64,000 bases of DNA, taken from positions 62,001 through 126,000 of the forward strand of contig JADKAW010000040.1 in NCBI GenBank assembly GCA_016719055.1. The letters run 5' to 3'. This DNA comes from Candidatus Rhodoferax mariagerensis. GTDB lineage: Bacteria; Pseudomonadota; Gammaproteobacteria; Burkholderiales; Burkholderiaceae_C. Position 1 is the stretch's first letter. Every line of letters starts with the position of its first letter. Positions 44,986 to 53,741 of the stretch are shown here, piece after piece. A program made the position numbers and the translations under genes. The notes under the pieces were generated by a model, which worked only from the letters and a program-made list of their open reading frames with translations, was not told where the DNA came from and ran no database searches.

Positions 44986-46668
44986 TTATTTTCCAAATTC
45001 TGCGGACTGCGCTTTCACGCGGCTTGTTTCGCGTTCATATGCCTGTAAAAATGAGCGTCCGAAAACACTCTGAAAATTATCCTCAGCCTCCTGGCGAATC
45101 TCGGCATATTGCTCAAGGTATATTTCCCAGAGCTTTTTCATACGCAGCGCAGGCAGCAAATTTTGAAGTAACGAGCCATTTGCAAGGCGATTCCCTAAAA
45201 CCGATGGATCGAAACGGCCAAGCACTGCAGTCAAGGCAGATTTGGTACCTGCGATCACACCAATATCATGGGCGCGCAAATCCTCAAAGGCATCGCGCAT
45301 GGCTTCGTCAGCACGCATAAAACCGGGTAATTTCTTACCCAGCATCTGCTGCAACGCCACTTCCGCATTCGGTGAAAATTTGAGCGGATTGTTGGATTGA
45401 GATGAAATGACAGTGACCCTGGCCTGCAATTCGAGTTTCGTTGCGGTCCTAGCCGCCAGCATATCCACTGCACCTCCCGTGGCTATTCGCAACAGACTTC
45501 CAATCACACCCATGACCTCTGGGGTCAAACCACCTGGCAGCGCAGAGGGTGATAAACCAGCACCTTTCAAGAAGGCCAGGGTCAATGTGTCCTGGTTGTC
45601 TGCCGGACCTTGGATTTGTGGCGCAATTGAAAGCGATCCAATGTCAGAACTCGAAGGCAAGAAGGGTTTGTGTGGCTGAAACGCACCGCTGTGTTCGGAG
45701 GCTTCCGCAAAAACCTCAATATCTTCACCTGAAATTGTTTCCTGAATTGGTGGCACTGATTGATTTTCGAACGACCCACCCCCACGAGATGTTAGCAACG
45801 CCTCAATCGATGGTTCAACGGATACCTCTAACGATGGAGTTTGACCTGATACGCCTGACACCAACGGCGCCAATGGATCAGCGGAGTTTCGAGCATTCCC
45901 AGAAGGCAACTCAAATGGGTCGAAATCCTTGGGCGTGACGTCAATGGGGGGTCTTGCTGGCGTCGAGGCAACGTCGATATCGTTGGGCAGCATCTCGAAC
46001 GATGGTGGCAATTGAGCGGCGTTAACCTCTGTGACAATGTCTTGGTCAGCAGATTCCAATGCGACATTGGCGGGTTTTTCCTCAATCAGCCCGGCGAACG
46101 GATATTCTACGATTTTCTGCTGAACAATGATGGAAAATGGCTGAATCAGGCCTGAATCGACCGCAGCCTTTGGCAACTGAAATGGATCGCCAGAAACAGG
46201 GCCATTGCTGACCAACAACTCTGAAAAAGGGACGGGAGCGTCTGTCGATTTTGGGAGGTCAATCACGCAGTTATGGATGGAGTCGCTGCTCTGCCCTTGA
46301 ACGTCAGGCAATTCAACCTGGCTCACGGATTTGTCTACTTCAGTGGTATCAGTGTGTTTGACTTTCAACACATATGGGCCAACCTCAAGGTGTTGGCCAG
46401 GCAAGAGCTGCATCGTGCCCCCATACCCAAGCATCTGGCCTTCCACCTGCACAGGCAAGGACGCACTTGCATTCGTGATGGTGGGCACGCCCCCGGGAAA
46501 GGTCACAGAGGCATGCAGGCGGGACACGCGGCGATGTTTATCCGGCAACACCAGCGTGTTGCCTTCATTTCGACCGATCGTTCCACCCAGACCATTAAAT
46601 ATGCAACTTCGCTGTTGCGGCAGCGCTACAGAGTCGAACAACTCTACATCCAGAACAATTTCGGGCAT
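44986..46668 (-). CDS. tagH: Type VI secretion-associated FHA-domain protein (TagH/Fha-like)
   Basis: A 560-residue cytoplasmic scaffold. The N-terminal FHA domain (about residues 20-105; GLGGTIGRNEGNTLVLPD, RRVSRLHASVTF) binds phosphothreonine. A long, low-complexity acidic/Pro linker (about 110-370) follows, then the C-terminal TagH domain: GVIGSLLRIATGGAVDMLAA, SNNPLKFSPNAEVALQQMLG, and YAEIRQEAEDNFQSVFGRSF. The C-terminal domain is specific to T6SS Fha proteins, which makes this the strongest evidence that the cluster is T6SS-related. Kinases, phosphatase and TssQ-like lipoprotein flank it, as in the threonine phosphorylation pathway. Confidence 0.85.
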   Translation of the reverse strand: MPEIVLDVELFDSVALPQQRSCIFNGLGGTIGRNEGNTLVLPDKHRRVSRLHASVTFPGGVPTITNASASLPVQVEGQMLGYGGTMQLLPGQHLEVGPYVLKVKHTDTTEVDKSVSQVELPDVQGQSSDSIHNCVIDLPKSTDAPVPFSELLVSNGPVSGDPFQLPKAAVDSGLIQPFSIIVQQKIVEYPFAGLIEEKPANVALESADQDIVTEVNAAQLPPSFEMLPNDIDVASTPARPPIDVTPKDFDPFELPSGNARNSADPLAPLVSGVSGQTPSLEVSVEPSIEALLTSRGGGSFENQSVPPIQETISGEDIEVFAEASEHSGAFQPHKPFLPSSSDIGSLSIAPQIQGPADNQDTLTLAFLKGAGLSPSALPGGLTPEVMGVIGSLLRIATGGAVDMLAARTATKLELQARVTVISSQSNNPLKFSPNAEVALQQMLGKKLPGFMRADEAMRDAFEDLRAHDIGVIAGTKSALTAVLGRFDPSVLGNRLANGSLLQNLLPALRMKKLWEIYLEQYAEIRQEAEDNFQSVFGRSFLQAYERETSRVKAQSAEFGK

Positions 46669-46711
46669 AAACCGATTTCCCTAGAAATGTCGCGATCTTG
46701 AATCGTCTTCG

Positions 46712-47215
46712 TTAGTTTTTGGTGTTCTTACGAGCGCGCTCAAATTGAGGACCCCACACAGGGTGCCCATGTTCGGCAGGTGCAAGATCAAATTTAGAGT
46801 CCAATTTGAAGGCACGCTCGAAAGTTCCCCGGCAAGCAACGACGGCTCCTGTCAGACATTGAGAAAAAGCCAGGGTCTTCATGGCCTTGAGTCGCGCATT
46901 TGTAGCAAGACTGGGATCGGTCGTCAGTGGGGACAGCAGGCGCATTGACTTCGTGTACTCGCCTCGTTCAAAACTAGTGATGGCAATGACAAGATTTTTT
47001 TCGCTAAGAGAAGGCTCTGGAGGTGCACTTTCTGCCGGTGCAACTTGAACTGGTGGTTCAACTGGGATTGGATATTTTGTTGCTTTTTCTTTGGTGATTG
47101 CATTTGATTCGGGCAGCACCGACTGCGTCTGTTCGGTAGCAGGTTGGGTTGCACAAGCCATGAGCGTCAAACCTGCTACCAGAATTGAAGCAAATTTGGA
47201 GGACTGATTCATCAT
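46712..47215 (-). CDS. TssQ-family T6SS-associated lipoprotein
   Basis: A 167-residue lipoprotein: signal peptide with lipobox LTLMAC (Cys21), a Gln/Pro/Glu-rich spacer (to about 70), and a TPR-like helical domain (VIAITSFERGEYTKSMRLLS, AMKTLAFSQCLTGAVVACRG) that ends with FDLAPAEHGHPVWGPQF. That closing segment matches the TssQ family I know from comamonad T6SS clusters. The exact role is not known; it is presumed to sit in the periplasm on a membrane. It lies between the FHA gene and the first kinase. Confidence 0.7.
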   Translation of the reverse strand: MMNQSSKFASILVAGLTLMACATQPATEQTQSVLPESNAITKEKATKYPIPVEPPVQVAPAESAPPEPSLSEKNLVIAITSFERGEYTKSMRLLSPLTTDPSLATNARLKAMKTLAFSQCLTGAVVACRGTFERAFKLDSKFDLAPAEHGHPVWGPQFERARKNTKN

Positions 47216-47243
47216 TTTTCTGTCACCTGGTTTGAACTATTTG

Positions 47244-48989
47244 TTACTTCACGAAAGCATGCCGCAATACGACCGTTTTGCCGGCAATGACGGTTACCGA
47301 GCGTTTTTCGGTTGCCATTGCGGGATTGCGAATTTCAATGTCATGCTGACCCGCTCCCACACTAAGACTAAGTACAGGCGGCACGGTACCCATTTCTACG
47401 CCATCCACAAAAACCTTGCCCCATCCACCAGCAAGCTCAACCCGAAGATTTCCTGGAACGATGTCAGATGCGACCGAAGCTGGTGTCAGCGCTGTTGGCG
47501 CTGAAATAGGTTCAACAGGGGCAACAGCAGTCGCTGCGACCACCCCGGAGACGGGAGTCGTCGGCGTTTCATTGTTGACTGCAGAACTAGAACTGACCGG
47601 AGCGGCAGGCACGGCAATGGGAGGCGAAGCCACCACAGATACAGTCTCAACTACCGGTTTAGAACCAAACACAAAATAGCCAAAACCGACCAGAACAACA
47701 ACCAAAACCACAGCGCCCAAGGTCCAAAGCAAACCGGAGGAGCCAATTTTGGGAGTGATCAAATCTTGACTAACCCCAGGTTCAACATTGTGCTGTTTTG
47801 CCGAAACGGGTGACAGCCGGGGCGCTGAAGAGTTCGTCAACTCATTGATCGAAAATGCAGGCTTCTGCTCGGGTTCAGGTGCCTTTGGCGGAACAACCGG
47901 CGCATTCTTTGGCGACATGGAATGGCTTGCATCGGGTAATTCTGGAGTTCCAGCTCCGCCCGGTGAGGCTGCACCCGCTAACACCGCACGATCAAGAGAA
48001 GAGGGTCTCAATAAAACAGTCGCAGGAAAGTCACTTGGCGCAACCTGCGCCGGCGGTGGCTGATAAAGGACCGTTGACAAAACAGGTGTTGTCACCCAAC
48101 CTAACGCAGTACGCAACTCATCAACGCTTTGATACCTGTTCTCTGGCATGACGGCCATGCACTTCATAACAACATCGCATAGTCGTTGCGAAAATTCACC
48201 TATGGCAATGTCGGACACTGGTTTTAGTGGATCACTGATCATGCGAGATATCGCTTGAACTGGAACCTTGCCAGTCATGACGTGATACAACAATCCACCC
48301 ACCGCGTATACGTCAGTCCAAGCACCCTGAGGCATCGAGCCATCATCGTAATACTGCTCAATCGGCGCATATCCTGGTTTCAGCACTGTGGTCAGAGCCT
48401 GTGTCATGCCACTGATGATGCGCCGTGCTGCGCCAAAATCCATCAGCACTGATCGACCATTTGGCAGCACCAAAATGTTGTCTGGTGCGATGTCGCGGTG
48501 AAAGCACTTTTCATTGTGAAGTTCCCTCAAAGCCAGCAGGACAGGATCCAATGTTTCACAAAGCCATTGCTCGGTAATCAAGTGCCGGGACGACCGTAAG
48601 GCCTCTCGCAAAGTGACACCTCGGTAATATCGCATGGCCATATAGGCCGTTTCATTGGCTTCCCAAAAACGAAAAACCTCCACCAGTCCCGGATGCGAGA
48701 ACTTTGCCAGCATTCGGGCCTCATTGATAAAACTCGAACGGCCTGCTTGAAAGGTCTGCTGATGGTCCTCTGATTTCACCTGAACCGAACCATCTGCCCC
48801 GCGCTGCGCAAAAGCAGATGGCAAGTATTCCTTGATTGCAACCATGCGCTCCAGACTTGAGTCATTAGCGCTGTAGACGATGCCAAAGCCACCTTCTCCA
48901 ATGACCCCAGTAATTTCAAACTCTGCCAAACGCGTGCCAGCCGGCAAAGAACTAGAGGCTGTTTTAAAGCCGGCGCTGGGTGTATTCAT
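47244..48989 (-). CDS. Membrane serine/threonine protein kinase with PEGA-like tail (kinase 1)
   Basis: A 581-residue Hanks-type kinase. The cytoplasmic kinase domain (about 27-290) has GEGGFGIVY, the ATP lysine in MVAIKEYLPSAFA, catalytic CFHRDIAPDNILVLPNG and metal-binding MDFGAAR, so it should be active. A Pro/Ala-rich linker, one TM (about 418-440, LLWTLGAVVLVVVLVGFGYF), and a periplasmic PEGA-like beta domain (GGWGKVFVDGVEMGTVPP, GQHDIEIRNPA) follow. The topology fits PpkA-type kinases that sense the envelope and phosphorylate the FHA protein. It is next to a paralogous kinase gene 38 bases away. Confidence 0.92.
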   Translation of the reverse strand: MNTPSAGFKTASSSLPAGTRLAEFEITGVIGEGGFGIVYSANDSSLERMVAIKEYLPSAFAQRGADGSVQVKSEDHQQTFQAGRSSFINEARMLAKFSHPGLVEVFRFWEANETAYMAMRYYRGVTLREALRSSRHLITEQWLCETLDPVLLALRELHNEKCFHRDIAPDNILVLPNGRSVLMDFGAARRIISGMTQALTTVLKPGYAPIEQYYDDGSMPQGAWTDVYAVGGLLYHVMTGKVPVQAISRMISDPLKPVSDIAIGEFSQRLCDVVMKCMAVMPENRYQSVDELRTALGWVTTPVLSTVLYQPPPAQVAPSDFPATVLLRPSSLDRAVLAGAASPGGAGTPELPDASHSMSPKNAPVVPPKAPEPEQKPAFSINELTNSSAPRLSPVSAKQHNVEPGVSQDLITPKIGSSGLLWTLGAVVLVVVLVGFGYFVFGSKPVVETVSVVASPPIAVPAAPVSSSSAVNNETPTTPVSGVVAATAVAPVEPISAPTALTPASVASDIVPGNLRVELAGGWGKVFVDGVEMGTVPPVLSLSVGAGQHDIEIRNPAMATEKRSVTVIAGKTVVLRHAFVK

Positions 48990-49027
48990 GACAATTATTA
49001 ATACCCGGGTTGATTTCAGTGAGTTGT

Positions 49028-50611
49028 CTACTTAAACGCATGCGTAATCACCACCGGAACATCTGCAGTGACCTCAATGGTCTGCTTGAGCGATGCCGAA
49101 TCTGGTTTGGCGATTTCGATCATGTGCGTGCCGGTTTTTAGCTCCAGCTGCCTCAGTTGACTGGCATTGGAAATACCGCGTGTGACCCCATCAATCACCA
49201 CAGCCCCCCACGGACTGATCGCTAGCTTGACCAAACCGGTTGCAACAACGGCTACTGGGTCGGAAACACCTAGCGAGGCAACAGAAGCCGAAGGCGTTGC
49301 AACAGGCACTGCTCCGTCTTGGTCTTTCTTTTGAACCAACGGGTTAGTCACACTGGTCGGCCGCTGCGGACTCGCCGTTGCCACTGGTTCGTCAGAACGG
49401 GTGAGCAGGTAAGCCATTAACGCGACCACAACAAGGCCTATGGCGACAACCATCACACGCATTTTGTTGTTCCTCGCCGAATATGCAGGGAGTGGCGTGG
49501 GATTTTCGGCAGTCAAACGGTTACGCGGCGGTTTTGACGCCAGTTCCTGCTGCGTCTTATCAATATCAGAGACATTCTTGCCAACTTTGACCGCCATCTG
49601 CTCTGCACTTCTAGGTGGATGCAAAAGCTCCAAATTCAGGATTGGGTCGATTCTTGCCGCATGCGTGGCATACGACGCGCTGGGTACCGTCATGACACGC
49701 GTTGGCTTGGCCGTATTCCAGCCCAGACTTTCACTGAAATCGCGTACATTTTGCAAACGATCCTCAACACGCACAGCCATGGCCTTGGCCACTGCATTGG
49801 AAAATGTTGATGAAAACCGTTCACCAACAACCGAGCTTATTGGTAACAAGGGATCAGATAGAAGACGCGAAACCGCCTGGCAAGGCGCTTTGCCAGTTGC
49901 CAAATGGTAGAGCACCCCACCCAGCGCATACACGTCAGTCCATGGGCCTTGTTTCATTGTTCCGTCGTCGACGTATTGCTCAATTGGCGCATAGCCAGGC
50001 TTGAGTACCGTCGTCAGTGCCTGCGTGCCGTCTCCGATGATTCTTCGCGCAGAGCCAAAGTCCAGAAGGACCGGATGCCCGTCTGACATCATGATGTTGT
50101 CAGGCGCAATGTCCCGATGAAAAACCTGTTCGCGATGCAACATCTCAAGCGCATCAAAGATCGGTGCCATAGTCTGCGCGATCGTCTGCTCGTCAAAACC
50201 GACGCTGCCATTTGCCAACTGCTGCCGTAAAGTCTCACCAGCGTAGTAACGCATGGCCATGTAGGCTGTGCCATTGCTCTCCCAAAATCGGTAAACCTCC
50301 ACCAATGCAGGATGGGCGAACCTGGCCAGCATCTTGGCTTCATTGATAAAGCTACGCAAACCAGCTTCATACGTGGCCCGATGGCTTGGCGATCGCACGG
50401 CGACTTGAACACCATCCAAGCGACCCGCGAAAGCCGACGGCATGAACTCCTTGACCGCCACAACCCGATCCAGGTGGATGTCCTTGGCGAGGTAAACAAT
50501 CCCGAAACCACCTTCCCCTACCAGTCCGATGATTTCAAAGTCAGCAATGACCGTGCCAATCGGCAGACAATTGGCATGAGTGGCTAACAAATTAGATGCC
50601 GTTGTTGACAC
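49028..50611 (-). CDS. Membrane serine/threonine protein kinase with PEGA-like tail (kinase 2)
   Basis: A 527-residue paralogue of the adjacent kinase with the same plan. The kinase domain has GEGGFGIVYLAKDIHLD, the lysine in VVAVKEFMPSAFAGR, VFHRDIAPDNIMMSDGHP and LLDFGSARR. One TM lies near 383-404, with a periplasmic PEGA-like tail (SPWGAVVIDGVTRGISN, GTHMIEIAKPDS). The GTG start at 50611 has AGAAAG upstream. The two kinases share about the same catalytic core but differ in the linker, which suggests a tandem duplication followed by divergence. Confidence 0.92.
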   Translation of the reverse strand: MSTTASNLLATHANCLPIGTVIADFEIIGLVGEGGFGIVYLAKDIHLDRVVAVKEFMPSAFAGRLDGVQVAVRSPSHRATYEAGLRSFINEAKMLARFAHPALVEVYRFWESNGTAYMAMRYYAGETLRQQLANGSVGFDEQTIAQTMAPIFDALEMLHREQVFHRDIAPDNIMMSDGHPVLLDFGSARRIIGDGTQALTTVLKPGYAPIEQYVDDGTMKQGPWTDVYALGGVLYHLATGKAPCQAVSRLLSDPLLPISSVVGERFSSTFSNAVAKAMAVRVEDRLQNVRDFSESLGWNTAKPTRVMTVPSASYATHAARIDPILNLELLHPPRSAEQMAVKVGKNVSDIDKTQQELASKPPRNRLTAENPTPLPAYSARNNKMRVMVVAIGLVVVALMAYLLTRSDEPVATASPQRPTSVTNPLVQKKDQDGAVPVATPSASVASLGVSDPVAVVATGLVKLAISPWGAVVIDGVTRGISNASQLRQLELKTGTHMIEIAKPDSASLKQTIEVTADVPVVITHAFK

Positions 50612-50672
50612 TGAAATCTTTCTGAAATTCTGGTTGATAAATCGACAGCAACAAAACCCTCAGAAGCAAAAT

Positions 50673-52549
50673 CTAGAACTCCAGGCCAAGCTCATTTTTA
50701 GACTTCGTTTGCGCACTACCGACCACGCGTTTTCGAAACGCATCAGTCGCCGCAGCCCTGCCCTCGGAAAAAAGATTGGCCTGAGCGCCCTTTTCATTGG
50801 CCGGTGTTGAAACTTCCACTACCTGTAACTGCACCACCTGGCGTGCCAGATTGACCTCTCGTATCTTTGCTTTGACCTCAAACAAATAAATCACATTTTG
50901 GCATGGCCCGTTCAGCACCGGGACGCAGTGCGCATATTCTTGCCGGTAGGCCACCACCAATCCAATTAAAGCTTTGGCCTGAGCCTGGCGCTCAACCTGC
51001 TCCCTGGCAAGCTTACGTTCATTGTCCTCAAAAGCGCCTATTTTTTGACGAGCGAGCGCATGGCGCCCACATTCATCGTCGGGAAACGCTTCCATAAACT
51101 GTTTCAGCGCAGCCACATTGCGCGCTGCGTTATAACCTCGAGAACACAAAATTGCCCTGGATACCGGTGCAGCACTGGCAGCAGTACCATTTGCCTCAGG
51201 CACGACCACTGGTGGGTTGACCGCCACGTTCGGCACGGCCTCAGCGGCCGGTGCGATGTAAAAGGTCATCACACCGTTGGCTGTGGGCCTTCCCGCAGCG
51301 AACTCCCCGTCAAATTTATCACCAGAGCCCCAGGTGTAGACACCCTTGCCTTGCGGCGTGCCATCATGGACCTCCCCTGCATAACTGTCGCCTGACGCAA
51401 ACTTTATCTGCCCTTGTCCAGTCGCCCGATCACCAACCCAGGTTCCGTCGTAACTTCCGCCGTCCACGAAATGCATCAAACCGCTACCTTCCCTGAGATT
51501 GGCCCGCCAATCGCCGTCATAGCGCTGACCATCACGCCACTGTGCTCTACCCTTCCCATTTCGCAGTCCTTGCTGCCAACTTCCGGTGTAGCGGTCACCA
51601 TTGCGACGCGTCAAGGTGCCAATGCCTGACTGCTTACCTGAAGCAACCTGTCCTTCGTAAACGTCCCCATCGACAAACCGAATGACGCCCGAACCAGACG
51701 GCAAGTCGTCTCGCCATGTTCCGTTGTATTCGGACTTGTCCGAATAAACCACCCGACCCTGGCCTTGTCGGCGGCCCTTGACGAAACTACCTGTGTATCG
51801 GTCTCCGCCTGAAGAAATCAGCTCACCCTCTCCATCTGGCAGGTCATCGAGCCAATTTCCGCTGTACCTCTGACCATCGGCCCAGACATATTTCCCTGCC
51901 CGAACTTGCTTCCATCTTCAAGTTGCCCCTCATAGGAGCTGCCATCATAAAACTCAATACGCCCCAGCCCGGTCACCCGATGCGTTGTCTTGTTGACTTT
52001 GAAACGCCCTTTATAGATGGCATCTTCGGCGCGGATTTCGGTATAGGCTACAAGTGGCGCAACCGGCGCAACCGATGAATTGGATGGCATTGCGACCCCT
52101 ATAACCTGAGGTGCTGATGTAGCAAGCACAGGCACTGACGCCGTGTGTGGGATAGCAACTGTCACATTGTCTTGAACTTGGTTCTGCCGATTTAACATCT
52201 GGTGTTCACGCAAAACAACAGCTGCAACCTGATCGTTACAATTTTCACCAGTGCAAGAACGCAACTGATCCTGCCGCGTGAGCCGCCCGTCAGTGAATTG
52301 ACCCCGCAGGATGTAACGCAACTCACCACTACTGAATGCAATCACATTGCCAAAGCCTGTCGCTTTGCCGTCAACACAATCTCCGGTCCAGCTGACGGTT
52401 AACCGTGCCAGAACAGGAATATCCAGCAGCATGCAGAAGCTCTGAATATCGCGAGCAGCCGTTGTCGTTTGTGCCAATGCGGGCAGGTACCCAGTGCAGA
52501 GACAAACACTGAAAAAAATCAGGCTGACATAGCGTTTCCAAAAATTCAT
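50673..52549 (-). pseudogene. MORN-repeat protein, first gene of the signalling operon (one frameshift)
   Basis: A secreted or periplasmic protein with signal peptide KRYVSLIFFSVCLCTGYLPA and cleavage near ALAQ. It has an N-terminal region of unknown fold and at least eight MORN repeats (GDVYEGQVASGKQSGIGTL, GDRYTGSWQQGLRNGKGRAQ, SYDGTWVGDRATGQGQIKF), and ends in a helical region with KFxx-type ends (SAQTKSKNELGLEF). The two open frames, 52549 to 51818 and 51752 to 50673, join through one missing base near 51890-51900, where the reading should be GQGKYVWADGQRYSGNWLDD. This is probably one real gene with an indel. The function is unknown; MORN repeats often bind membranes or act as scaffolds. 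Confidence 0.8.
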
Positions 52550-52577
52550 GCCAAATAACAATTCATGCCAAATAACA
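52544..52577. repeat. Exact 17-bp tandem duplication at the MORN gene start
   Basis: ATTCATGCCAAATAACA occurs twice, head to tail, without mismatch. It contains the start codon (reverse strand CAT) and doubles the translation-start region. Confidence 0.9.
52546..52566 (-). other. Six-codon upstream ORF overlapping the MORN start (ATGA)
   Basis: Upstream of the MORN ATG, a second ATG at 52566 opens MNCYLA and stops in a TGA that overlaps the real ATG (ATGA, 52549-52546). It exists only because a 17-bp sequence is duplicated in tandem (52544-52560 and 52561-52577). It could be a leader ORF for re-initiation, or a chance product of the duplication. Confidence 0.4.
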
Positions 52578-52935
52578 ATATTGTTGCCTTAACGCGGACC
52601 CGCGCACTCTTCTGATCTGGCTATTGACAGTCAAGAAGGTACCGTTTGAAAGTGCATCTTACAAGCCCTTAGCCGGTTTGTGCTGAACATGCAGGAATGA
52701 ATCGACAGTTGGTAGATTAGTTTGGGACGTAGTTCCATTTTTGGCTCCCTTTTTGACAATGAAGCAGTACGCTAGTGACGGCTTGGCCACCGGAGCTGTA
52801 GCCAGAGGATACGGCGACTAAGAACTTGGCTGGCCATTGATGCGGCGGGGCAGCAAACGCTGGTTCATCAGGGCAGGCCAAAGGCAAGTGCGTGGGTTAG
52901 TATGAGCCAACTACGCAACAGATTGGCGGTGCAGA
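52578..52935. other. Region upstream of the MORN operon and SDR gene
   Basis: About 358 bases with no supported gene. It must hold the promoter of the minus-strand signalling operon and of the SDR gene. A GC-rich palindrome (GCGGACCCGC, 52594-52603) lies close to the operon start. I see no -35/-10 pair I would defend and no dispersed repeat. Confidence 0.45.
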
Positions 52936-53652
52936 TTGAATTCTATAGAAACGGGCAGCCTTGCTGTCATTGTGGGGGCTACGGGCAGCATTGGTTCAGC
53001 TTTGTTGTCCGAGCTGCAAAGCTCAGGCGGATTTGCCAGCATTGTTGGCCTGTCGCGCCAAAACGCCCCCACATTGGAGCTGACCGATGAGTCCAGCATC
53101 AGAGCTGTAGCTTTGTATGTGGCCAATCAACTTGAGGTTGACAACCTGGCGCTCAAATTGGTGATTGATGCCACCGGCATGCTGCACAGTGCGACACAAC
53201 AGCCTGAAAAGAGCTGGACGCAGCTGGATGCCAGCCAGATGGAACAGGCGTTTGCCATCAACGCCATTGGCCCGGCGTTGTTGATGAAACATTTTTTGCC
53301 CTTGCTGCCGCGCCAGGGCCGATCGGTGTTCGCCACGCTATCGGCCAAAGTTGGCAGCATTGGCGACAACCGGCTGGGCGGCTGGTACAGCTACCGGGCC
53401 AGCAAGGCAGCGCTGAACCAGCTGGTGCACACTGCCGCCATCGAACTGCAGCGCCGTGCACCGGGTGCCATCTGCGTGGCACTGCATCCCGGCACGGTAG
53501 ACAGTGCCTTGTCGCAACCCTTTGCCAAGACGGGGCTGGCGGTGCGCACGCCCGCTGAGGCCGCCCAGCGTTTGCTGGCGGTCATTGCGGGCCTGCGAGC
53601 CAGTGATTCAGGCGGTTTTTTCAGCCACGATGGCGAACCACTACCGTGGTAA
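52936..53652 (+). CDS. Short-chain dehydrogenase/reductase (C-factor-like)
   Basis: A 238-residue SDR with the NAD(P)-binding motif GATGSIG (14-20), a mid-strand NAIGPALLMKHF (asparagine), catalytic YSYRASKAAL (about 153) and HPGTVDSALSQPF. This is the C-signal/YbiK-like subgroup with truncated N-terminus and conserved AELDVTN-type region. The start is a TTG at 52936 with GGCGG just upstream; no ATG exists in frame after the upstream stop. The substrate is not evident. It is convergent with the SEC-C gene, with 12 bases between stop codons. Confidence 0.85.
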   Translation: MNSIETGSLAVIVGATGSIGSALLSELQSSGGFASIVGLSRQNAPTLELTDESSIRAVALYVANQLEVDNLALKLVIDATGMLHSATQQPEKSWTQLDASQMEQAFAINAIGPALLMKHFLPLLPRQGRSVFATLSAKVGSIGDNRLGGWYSYRASKAALNQLVHTAAIELQRRAPGAICVALHPGTVDSALSQPFAKTGLAVRTPAEAAQRLLAVIAGLRASDSGGFFSHDGEPLPW

Positions 53653-53729
53653 GCGCGCAGGCGTCTACGCGCCACAACATTTCTTGTACTTTTTGCCGCT
53701 GCCGCAACTACAAGGGTCATTGCGGCCGG

Positions 53730-53741
53730 GGCTTGCCACCC
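53730..53741. repeat. 12-bp target-site duplication, left
   Basis: GGCTTGCCACCC here and at 55122-55133 flank the IS exactly. Confidence 0.9.

Noticed and set aside
44025..52935. Signalling operon as a genomic island integrated at tRNA-Leu
   Set aside because: No duplicated tRNA 3' end was found beyond the operon and no integrase gene is present, so the adjacency alone does not support an island.
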